NCBI GenBank assembly: GCA_900547435.1
Contig: URGO01000132.1
Coordinates: forward strand, 1 to 8,800
Source: an uncultured Parabacteroides sp.
GTDB taxonomy: Bacteria > Bacteroidota > Bacteroidia > Bacteroidales > Tannerellaceae
Direction of reading: 5' to 3'
DNA length: 8,800 nt
The notes under the pieces are model-generated. The model searched no databases. It was not told the origin of the DNA and worked only from the letters and a program-made list of their open reading frames with translations. The number at the start of each line of letters is the position of its first letter. Position 1 is the stretch's first letter. Both the position numbers and the translations under genes were made by a program. Of the stretch, positions 1 through 5,238 are shown piece after piece.

Positions 1-590
1 ATGTTCATCGTGTTTGTGACGCCGGTAGGTCCTTACTTTAAGGCGGATTCCAGCCTTCGAAGGTGTGTATCTTGCGTGAATATGACCGTGCCGCTCCTCA
101 TGGAACGGGTACTATCAAGGTGGGCGGTAACTATGCGGCAAGTCTGGTGGCTGGTGAGATTGCGCACTCTAAGGGATATGCGGCGGTTCTTTATCTGGAC
201 CCGAAGGAGAAGAAATATTTGGACGAGTGCGGACCGGCCAATTTCTTCGGTATCCGTGGAAATAGCTATATCACGCCGAAGTCTAACTCCATTCTGCCCT
301 CTATAACCAACAAGAGCTTGCAACAATTGGCTAAGGATATGGGGCTTACGGTAGAATGCCGTCCGGTGCCGTTCGAGGAAATCGCTACGTTTGACGAGGC
401 GGCCGAGTGTGGTACGGCGGCCGTGATAGCTCCCATCTCGCAAATAGATGATTTGGATGAAAACAAATCGTATGTCATTGCCAAGGATGGCAAGCCCGGA
501 CCGATATGCGAGAAGCTATATCATAAGTTACGTGCTATCCAATATGGGGATGAACCGGATGTATATGGCTGGGTAAGTATTATTGAGTAA
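1..590 (+). pseudogene. ilvE: branched-chain amino acid aminotransferase, 3' part, with a -1 frameshift
   Basis: PLP-dependent enzyme that moves the amino group between Leu/Ile/Val and 2-oxoglutarate, the last step of branched-chain amino acid synthesis (cytoplasmic). The 5' end lies outside the window. Frame 1 reads MFIVFVTPVGPYFK, the family's VGPYF region. Frame 3 then continues from 42 with GGFQPSKVCILREYDRAAP up to the TAA at 588-590. The frames join if one G is restored in the GG at 42-43, so a single base appears to be missing. Downstream of the break the protein is well preserved: the PLP lysine sits in IKVGGNY (Lys codon 117-119), followed by ECGPANFFGI and CGTAAVIAPI, with a typical IQYGDEPD...W C-terminus. 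This matches the fold-type IV group that includes human BCAT. The frameshift may be a sequencing or assembly error or a recent mutation, as no other decay is visible. Identity is secure; functional status is open. Confidence 0.88.
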
Positions 591-619
591 TAGGAATATA
601 AATTGATAGAATCAGAATG

Positions 620-666
620 AAAATCCTGCGTATTGCCAAGATGGTGTACGCGGGATTTTTTGTTTT
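620..666 (+). terminator. Rho-independent terminator of the aminotransferase gene
   Basis: A 13-bp stem (620-632 with 647-659, one G-U pair) encloses a 14-nt loop that can itself pair CCA/TGG (636-638 with 642-644). The right arm runs into a T-rich tract (655-667). It lies 30 bp after the ilvE stop codon and before the promoter region of the next gene, so it should end ilvE transcription. Confidence 0.85.
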
Positions 667-695
667 TATAAAACAAAATGAAAGCTCGTTTGTTA

Positions 696-703
696 TATAT
701 TTG
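696..703 (+). promoter_or_regulatory. putative -7 element for the DUF308 gene
   Basis: TATATTTG fits the Bacteroidetes -7 consensus TAnnTTTG and lies 33 bp before the ATG at 737, after the ilvE terminator. No TTTG is found at the expected -33 spacing (about 19-21 bp upstream), so this is a half-supported promoter. Confidence 0.4.
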
Positions 704-736
704 GTAGATTATTAAAAACTTAAAAACTAAAAAAGT

Positions 737-1273
737 ATGAGACGATTCAATAATGCCGTTCTGCGGGGCATATTTGCAGTGTTGTTGGGAATTATCCTGA
801 TATTGTGGCCGGAGGCTGCTATTATCTATATTATCATGATAATCGGAGCCGGATTCTTGTTGCCGGGCGTGTTCTCTATTGGCAATTATCTGATGCGTAA
901 TAAAAAAGACGAGACGGTATCGCCCATGTTCCCTTTGGACGGATTGGGAAGTGTCTTGTTGGGCGCATGGCTTCTGGCGATGCCGGAGTTCTTTGTGGAT
1001 ATATTGATGTATATCTTGGGCGCCATATTGCTGATAGCCGGTTTGCAACAAATCATTACGTTGATATCTGCCCGTAAATGGAAATATGTGCCGATGGGGT
1101 ATTACGTGCTTCCATCGCTCATTTTCCTGGTTGGATTGTTGATATTGCTTTATCCGATGGCGGTTATCGCCAATACGCTGGTGATATTCGGCGTTGCAAT
1201 CCTCTTCTATGGCGCGAACGAGATTATCAATTGGTACAAATTCCGGAAGCAGGACTATATCCAGTTGGATTGA
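737..1273 (+). CDS. DUF308/HdeD-like six-helix membrane protein
   Basis: 178-residue integral membrane protein of the inner membrane. Six hydrophobic segments are visible, in three hairpin pairs: about residues 8-24, 28-50, 65-83, 87-110, 118-140 and 143-166. They are separated by short loops such as MRNKKDET (53-60) and SARKWKYVP (111-119), with a charged C-terminal tail. The length, the pattern of helix pairs and the glycine-rich first helix match the DUF308 family (PF03729), which includes E. coli HdeD, linked to acid resistance. The function in Bacteroidetes is not established, and no catalytic residues can be named. The ATG at 737 follows an A-rich leader with no Shine-Dalgarno site, as is usual in this phylum. 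It has its own upstream terminator and probable promoter, so it looks monocistronic. It converges on the AraC-family gene with an 8-bp gap. Confidence 0.85.
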   Translation: MRRFNNAVLRGIFAVLLGIILILWPEAAIIYIIMIIGAGFLLPGVFSIGNYLMRNKKDETVSPMFPLDGLGSVLLGAWLLAMPEFFVDILMYILGAILLIAGLQQIITLISARKWKYVPMGYYVLPSLIFLVGLLILLYPMAVIANTLVIFGVAILFYGANEIINWYKFRKQDYIQLD

Positions 1274-1281
1274 TATCCGGG

Positions 1282-2166
1282 TCAGGAGGATTTCCTGTAT
1301 TCCATAGGAGACATACCCATGTGCTTCTTGAAGAACTTACCGAAAGTGGATTGGTCGGAGAAATGCAGCGTATCGGCCACCTGTTGGACGGTCGACTGGG
1401 GGGCTTTCAAAAGAATTTTTGCCTCTTGCATCAACGCTTCGTCAATCCATTTATTCGCGGATTTCCCGGTCTGCTCTTTGAGTATGAGCGATAGGTATTG
1501 AGGCGTAATGTATAGCTTGTCCGCATAAAAGGATACGACGTGCTGCTCTTTGCAATGGATGAACAATAGCTTCAGGAATGCCTCGAGCAGTTCTTCCTTG
1601 CGGGTCAGGGTCGGAGAGGTGGTATATTCCTGCCGGTCATAGAAGATATTCCCAACCTCGATGAAGAAACCTATCAGGGTATTTTGCATCATCAGGCGGT
1701 GCAGGTTATGCGTGCGCAACCGGATCTTGTTCCGGAATAGCAACAGGTAATCATCCAAAACCTTCATCTCATCCGCTTGCAACAGGGCGCATGGGTTTTT
1801 CCGGATGTTCATGTATTTGATCATCGACGAGGATTGGCCCGGCATCACGGGCTGCTCTAAAAAGGAACGGGAAACTACTAATAACCGGGCTTTGAAATCC
1901 GAGCTGAACCGGTTCATCTGTACCACATGGGTCGGCATAATCGTAGTCATCGAGTTGGCCGTAATCGTATAAGAAGTATAATCGATACTCAACTCCAAAG
2001 AGCCTTGTAGCAATAAGAGTATCTGAAGCGCGTTCATCCGCACGCAATTATTGGAAAATATGGAATGATAATCCAAGTTAGATACCAAAATATCATTCTG
2101 AAAGCAATCGCATGAAGGCAAATTTGCTTTCAAATCCTCAAAGTCGATTACAGGCAATTCTTCCAT
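1282..2166 (-). CDS. AraC-family transcriptional regulator
   Basis: 294-residue DNA-binding regulator. Residues about 40-105 look like an N-terminal sensing domain (hydrophobic LQILLLLQGSLELS, then a predicted beta-rich stretch). The C-terminal AraC/XylS domain has two helix-turn-helix units: about 211-241 (VSFYADKLYITPQYLSLILK, then GKSANKWI) and about 259-292 (VQQVADTLHFSDQSTFGKFF, then GMSPMEYR). The second unit carries the family signature of F-S-D-Q-S-xF-x-K-F-F-K...G-x-S-P-x-x-Y-R. Length is typical of the family. The ATG at 2166 is the natural start, with a candidate -7 box just upstream. The gene faces away from the accessory locus that begins at 2532 and shares with it a 365-bp intergenic region holding 22-bp direct repeats, so it may regulate itself or that region (inference). 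Ligand unknown. Confidence 0.93.
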   Translation of the reverse strand: MEELPVIDFEDLKANLPSCDCFQNDILVSNLDYHSIFSNNCVRMNALQILLLLQGSLELSIDYTSYTITANSMTTIMPTHVVQMNRFSSDFKARLLVVSRSFLEQPVMPGQSSSMIKYMNIRKNPCALLQADEMKVLDDYLLLFRNKIRLRTHNLHRLMMQNTLIGFFIEVGNIFYDRQEYTTSPTLTRKEELLEAFLKLLFIHCKEQHVVSFYADKLYITPQYLSLILKEQTGKSANKWIDEALMQEAKILLKAPQSTVQQVADTLHFSDQSTFGKFFKKHMGMSPMEYRKSS

Positions 2167-2196
2167 AGATACACACTATACGTTTTTTATTTTGCA

Positions 2197-2204
2197 CAAA
2201 CATA
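2197..2204 (-). promoter_or_regulatory. putative -7 element of the AraC-family gene
   Basis: On the minus strand this reads TATGTTTG, a match to the Bacteroidetes TAnnTTTG -7 box, 30 bp before the start codon at 2166. A weak -33 candidate (ATTG on the minus strand, 2227-2230) lies 22 bp further upstream, so the -33 part is poor. Confidence 0.45.
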
Positions 2205-2278
2205 CATAAAGATTCTTGATTAGCCTCAATTTGTTTGATGTTTTTAACGTAAGGACACATGTATTATAGGTACTTTCC

Positions 2279-2366
2279 TTTCCCGAAAAAGCATACTATC
2301 TTTCTTGAAAAAGCATACTACCTTTTCCGGAAAAGCACGCACCCTTTTCGGAAAAAGGTCGTATGC
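2279..2366. repeat. four imperfect 22-bp tandem repeats in the divergent intergenic region
   Basis: Units are 2279-2300, 2301-2322, 2323-2344 and 2345-2366, with an exact 22-bp period and no spacers. Units 1 and 2 match at 19 of 22 positions and share the core GAAAAAGCATACTA. Unit 3 keeps the T/C tract plus GAAAAGCA. Unit 4 keeps only its first half (TTTTCGGAAAAAG) and ends in GTATGC. The period is close to two helical turns, so the units present the same DNA face. Within the array, CTTTTCCGGAAAAG (2322-2335) is a perfect 14-bp palindrome. The array is too short and spacerless for CRISPR. An operator role is possible but unproven. Confidence 0.75.
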
Positions 2367-2387
2367 TTTAAAACAATGAAAATACAT

Positions 2388-2470
2388 GTCATACTTGGAT
2401 ATGAGAACTTGCTCAAGAAAGTAAACTGGATGACAATCTGATTATCATGATTGTGAAACTGAAGGAGTAA
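2388..2470 (+). pseudogene. decayed 3' tail of a six-bladed beta-propeller gene
   Basis: The stretch 2403-2470 aligns with the last 69 bp of both intact propeller genes (6346-6414 and 7609-7677), with about eight mismatches and one missing base near 2425. Before the gap it reads YENLLKKVN, against FEKLVKKVD in the intact genes. After the gap, in another frame, it reads DDNLIIMIVKLKE then TAA, against DDNPIIMIVKLKE. Weaker similarity seems to extend back to about 2388. The rest of the gene body is absent. It therefore looks like the remnant of a third propeller copy that once lay upstream of the regulator gene. It is not expected to encode a product. Confidence 0.72.
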
Positions 2471-2480
2471 ACCGGAGAAG

Positions 2481-2511
2481 TTTGGACAGACCCTATTTCT
2501 TATTATCTTTG
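2481..2511 (+). promoter_or_regulatory. Bacteroidetes-type promoter of the TPR/HTH regulator gene
   Basis: TTTG at 2481-2484 and TATCTTTG at 2504-2511 are separated by 19 bp, an exact match to the Bacteroidetes TTTG-N19-21-TAnnTTTG consensus. The ATG at 2532 lies 20 bp downstream, giving a short leader. The promoter starts 11 bp after the decayed propeller tail and about 115 bp after the 22-bp repeats. Confidence 0.8.
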
Positions 2512-2531
2512 CCTTGTAAATCAAGAAACAA

Positions 2532-4325
2532 ATGAGGAACATAGTTTATTGGATATTCTCCTTATCCCTGCTGACCGGCTGCTATCCCAGCATGAAGCCG
2601 CAACTGGAGGAGGCGGAGGTGCTGTTGACGGAGGATCCCGACAGTGCCTATCGGTTATTGCAAACCATCGAACGCCCGGAACGGCATCCGGAGGCGGAGT
2701 ACGCCATATGGTGCCTGCTGACAACACAGGCTACCGACAAGAGTTTCCGAGAACATACCTCCGACTCACTGATTCAGGTGGCGGTACGCTATTTCTCCAA
2801 GCAGCCTGATCCCGACCGGCTTGCCACCGCGCTGTACACACAAGGCCGGGTAGAAAAGGAGTTAGGAAGAAATGAGGAGGCTGCCCAATCGTTTGTGAAA
2901 GCATTGGATGTGGCTAAAGGAGGAGAGGATTACGAACTGCAATTCTTAGCCAGCTCGCAATTAGGAACTCTTTATGCCTATTCCCACTTGGACAGCTTGG
3001 CTTTTTCCGCCTACGAACAAGCTTTGCTTTTTGCGGAATTGTCCGGCGACAGTGTGAACTTGGCCTATGCCTATGCTTATTTAGGACGGGTATACGGATT
3101 ACGGAAAGAGTGGGGTAAGGCGATAGTCTGTTATCAAAAAACTATTGACATGAGTCGGCAGATACACTATATCCCCACTTTACGTTTGGGGCTGAACGAA
3201 CAAGCCTCTATTTATACGGCAACATCTGATTTTCCCCAAGCTCTTTTGTGTCTGCAAGAGGTTCGGAGACTTATTCAAGAATACACTCCGTCCGATTTCC
3301 CCAATGTGGCACTGAATATTGGAGACCTTTACCGGTTAATGCAGCGTCCGGATTCAGCCCGGTTTTATTTGGAAAAGGCGTTGCAGACAGATAACTTGTA
3401 TACGCGGAAAGGGGCTTACCGATGTTTCTATTACCTGTACAAAGCGGAACAAAATTATTCTCAGGCACTTCATTATAATGATTTATACATAATCTGTTCC
3501 GATTCGTTGCTGAAAGAAGAAAACCGGAAAGCGGTGATTGCTGTCGAGACCCGATATAATAACGAGAAGTTGCGGATGGAAAAGGCAATGCTACACGGAA
3601 AATATCGAGAAAATAAAATCCTATTTGCCCTTATTACTCTTTCTTTACTCTGTATTCTTTTCGGCATTTACAGCTTTTTCCAACGTCGTTTATCGAATAC
3701 CCGAAAGCAGATCTTGGAAAACAGAAAACAATTGGACGATTTGTTGGACGAACAGAAAGAATATAAAACCGTTATGTTGCAAAAACAGCAGGAGATAGAA
3801 AGCCTGGCTTTGCAAGCAAACGAGAAACAGCGGGTTCAGGATCAATTGGCGCAAAAGCTGAAAGAACTGGACACGTTGCAAAAAGCACATGAAGAGGTGC
3901 AGAACCGGATAGTCCAAGTGGAACAACGGCTTTCCCGGCAAGGCATTGAATTGGAGACGTATAAGAAACTTACCCAATCCCAAGATGATGTTTTAACCGT
4001 TTTAGCAGGTATTCGGGAAAAGCGATATATCCGAACATCGCAAGAGTGGGAACAACTGATGGTCGTTGTCGATGCTCTGTACGACCGGTTTACGCAACGT
4101 TTAAAATTGGTCTGTCCGGCATTGACATGGGGGGATATCTGTCTTTGCTGTTTAATTAAATTGAATTATAAAACCCAACATATAGTAGAGTTGCTTGACA
4201 TTCAAGAAGACACTTTATTTAAGCGTAGACAGCGCATTCGGGAGAAAATTGCCCCGCTAAGGAAATGGAAAAAGGGAGAACTGGATAATTTTATCAGAAA
4301 TTTCCCGGATGGAATGTCAGAATAA
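2532..4325 (+). CDS. membrane-anchored TPR, coiled-coil and HTH regulator
   Basis: 597-residue one-protein signalling regulator. A short hydrophobic N-terminus ends in a lipobox-like SLLTGC (Cys17), so the N-terminal half should lie outside the inner membrane. Residues about 25-325 are all-helical, with TPR-like units such as LATALYTQGRVEKELGRNEE, LAYAYAYLGRVYGLRKEW and VALNIGDLYRLMQRPDSARF. One transmembrane helix follows (about 363-384), then a long Gln/Lys/Glu-rich coiled coil (about 390-480). The C-terminal region (about 505-575) has W-E-Q-L...F-T-Q-R-L, LTWGDICLCCLIKL and a helix-turn-helix-like IVELLDIQEDTLFKRRQRIR. This order is common in Bacteroidetes TPR/LuxR-like regulators. No kinase or receiver domain is visible. 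It heads the accessory locus and probably controls the downstream exported genes in response to an envelope signal (inference). The ATG at 2532 fits the promoter at 2481-2511. Confidence 0.85.
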   Translation: MRNIVYWIFSLSLLTGCYPSMKPQLEEAEVLLTEDPDSAYRLLQTIERPERHPEAEYAIWCLLTTQATDKSFREHTSDSLIQVAVRYFSKQPDPDRLATALYTQGRVEKELGRNEEAAQSFVKALDVAKGGEDYELQFLASSQLGTLYAYSHLDSLAFSAYEQALLFAELSGDSVNLAYAYAYLGRVYGLRKEWGKAIVCYQKTIDMSRQIHYIPTLRLGLNEQASIYTATSDFPQALLCLQEVRRLIQEYTPSDFPNVALNIGDLYRLMQRPDSARFYLEKALQTDNLYTRKGAYRCFYYLYKAEQNYSQALHYNDLYIICSDSLLKEENRKAVIAVETRYNNEKLRMEKAMLHGKYRENKILFALITLSLLCILFGIYSFFQRRLSNTRKQILENRKQLDDLLDEQKEYKTVMLQKQQEIESLALQANEKQRVQDQLAQKLKELDTLQKAHEEVQNRIVQVEQRLSRQGIELETYKKLTQSQDDVLTVLAGIREKRYIRTSQEWEQLMVVVDALYDRFTQRLKLVCPALTWGDICLCCLIKLNYKTQHIVELLDIQEDTLFKRRQRIREKIAPLRKWKKGELDNFIRNFPDGMSE

Positions 4326-4336
4326 GTCGAGGAAAA

Positions 4337-4375
4337 CAGCCTGATACTGCCATTTTTTGCAGATATATCATGCTG
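4337..4375 (+). other. stem-loop after the regulator gene
   Basis: A 10-bp outer stem (4337-4346 with 4366-4375, one mismatch) and a 4-bp inner stem CTGC/GCAG (4347-4350 with 4359-4362) are separated by a 3-nt bulge, with a T-rich 8-nt loop. It starts 11 bp after the regulator's stop codon. There is no trailing T tract, so it is not a standard intrinsic terminator; it may be an RNA-stability or Rho-linked 3' structure. Confidence 0.4.
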
Positions 4376-4434
4376 TAAATGAATGAATTGCAATAAATAT
4401 TCCACATGTCATGTCAATAGCGGAATAAGAGGAT

Positions 4435-4442
4435 TACTTTTG
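4435..4442 (+). promoter_or_regulatory. putative -7 element for the DUF3244 and peptide genes
   Basis: TACTTTTG matches the Bacteroidetes TAnnTTTG consensus and lies 27 bp before the ATG at 4470. There is no clear TTTG at the -33 spacing, which would suit a promoter that needs an activator. It lies inside the longest possible upstream extension of the DUF3244 reading frame, which argues against a start at 4383. Confidence 0.5.
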
Positions 4443-4469
4443 TTCCACAAACTTTTAAAAATAAAGCAC

Positions 4470-4865
4470 ATGAAAGGCATTCTAAAGATGAAAGGGCTAT
4501 TGACTCTTTTTTACTGTTATCTGTTTTTAGGCAATGTTGTTATTAGTTGGGCAGAAGGCAATCCGCCCAAACAGGAAAATATCCCCTTGGAAGGTAAGTG
4601 GGATGAGATCAAGCGTTTCGTTACAGTTGAATATCCAGTTAGAGCCTATTACGATGCATTGAACCTTTATATAGAAGGTACTTCACATTCGGATATCACT
4701 ATTCGGGTTTTCAACGGAGGTGAAACGGTGTTGGAAGAAGAGGCTCCGGCAGGGACACTGCCCGTTACAGTTTCTATCTTCAACCTGCAAAAAGGAATCG
4801 TTTATCAGTTGGAACTGACCAATTCGTGGGGCAACCGGCTGGTCGGAGAGTTTTTTGTGGAATAA
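4470..4865 (+). CDS. exported DUF3244-family protein
   Basis: 131-residue exported protein. Residues 1-32 form a Sec signal peptide: Lys-rich start, hydrophobic LLTLFYCYLFLGNVVIS, probable cleavage near SWA-EG. The mature part starts IPLEGKWDE and is beta-rich: YPVRAYYDALNLYIEG, ITIRVFNGGETVLEEEAP, VTVSIFNLQKGIVYQLELTN, and it ends RLVGEFFVE. The I-P-L-x-G-x-W opening, the middle strands and the final G-E-F strand match DUF3244 (PF11589), a small beta-sandwich family of Bacteroidetes of unknown function. The frame is open back to 4383, but the likely -7 box at 4435-4442 and the quality of the signal peptide support 4470; 4488 is a second possible ATG. It lies between the regulator gene and the peptide gene and is probably under the regulator's control. 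Its role may be extracellular binding or adhesion, which is speculative. Confidence 0.75.
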   Translation: MKGILKMKGLLTLFYCYLFLGNVVISWAEGNPPKQENIPLEGKWDEIKRFVTVEYPVRAYYDALNLYIEGTSHSDITIRVFNGGETVLEEEAPAGTLPVTVSIFNLQKGIVYQLELTNSWGNRLVGEFFVE

Positions 4866-4956
4866 TATTTAACATACACTTGTAAGTTCAAAATTCCTAT
4901 TATAAATTAGTAAACGGTTGATTAGTTCAGCCTATTGTTTAATTAATTTTTATACG

Positions 4957-5169
4957 ATGAAACAACTGAAAAAAATGTCAATCCATTCGATTGACGCAGC
5001 GTCTGCTCAACCTCTGTCTCGTGAGCGGATGAGAGCCATCAAGGGTGGTGGCGGTAACTGTTATGTTTACTGCCAGAATGGAAGTACAACAACTATGGTA
5101 ATCGCTCCAGATTGTTATGCGGAGCATTGTGGTGGGGAACGGTATTACAAGGATTGTTCTTGTTATTAA
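4957..5169 (+). CDS. cysteine-rich double-glycine leader peptide (RiPP or peptide-signal precursor candidate)
   Basis: 70-residue peptide. The leader (1-31) is charged, MKQLKKMSIHSID, then LSRERMRAIKGG, which fits the L-S-x-E-x-M-x-x-I-x-G-G leader of Bacteroidetes GG-type precursors (TIGR04149-like). Cleavage after Gly30-Gly31 would release about 39 residues; the run of four glycines leaves the exact site open. The core has six Cys (35, 39, 53, 58, 67, 69) in pairs CYVYC, CYAEHC and CSC, plus many Tyr. This suits three disulfides or enzymatic crosslinks (inference). There is no Sec signal peptide, so export would need a C39-peptidase ABC transporter, and none is in the window. An in-frame TTG lies at 4918, but the ATG at 4957 gives the canonical leader. 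The gene sits 91 bp after the DUF3244 gene and is followed by a stem-loop and the propeller genes. Confidence 0.78.
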   Translation: MKQLKKMSIHSIDAASAQPLSRERMRAIKGGGGNCYVYCQNGSTTTMVIAPDCYAEHCGGERYYKDCSCY

Positions 5170-5195
5170 ACAATCCCTGGATTATTTACTATCAC

Positions 5196-5225
5196 GAGGG
5201 CGTATCAGTTCGATACGCTCTCTTT
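5196..5225 (+). terminator. stem-loop between the peptide gene and the propeller gene (possible attenuator)
   Basis: An 11-bp stem (5196-5206 with 5212-5222, one G-U pair) closes a 5-nt loop and is followed by only three Ts and then an A run. It starts 26 bp after the peptide stop and ends 16 bp before the propeller ATG. No promoter fits in between, so it probably acts as a partial terminator or 3' stabiliser that raises peptide mRNA over propeller mRNA. Confidence 0.6.
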
Positions 5226-5238
5226 AAAAAGATAATTT

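Noticed and set aside
521..1051. 176-residue open frame on the minus strand
   Set aside because: It overlaps the ilvE terminator and the DUF308 gene in antisense, and its product is Gln/His/Tyr-rich, as expected from reverse reading of a membrane protein gene.
1283..1297. Small hairpin CAGGA/TCCTG between the convergent DUF308 and AraC-family genes
   Set aside because: The stem is only 5 bp with no T tract on either side; too weak to call a bidirectional terminator.
2279..2366. Possible CRISPR array
   Set aside because: The 22-bp units are contiguous with no unique spacers and diverge quickly; there are no cas genes.
2259..2441. 60-residue open frame with repeated KKxxFxxKAYYLFRKS-like stretches
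   Set aside because: It is a translation of the 22-bp DNA repeats plus the broken propeller tail; no promoter or start context supports it as a gene.
4383..4469. N-terminal extension of the DUF3244 protein to 4383
   Set aside because: The extension would place the signal peptide 29 residues inside the protein and would run through the likely -7 element at 4435-4442.
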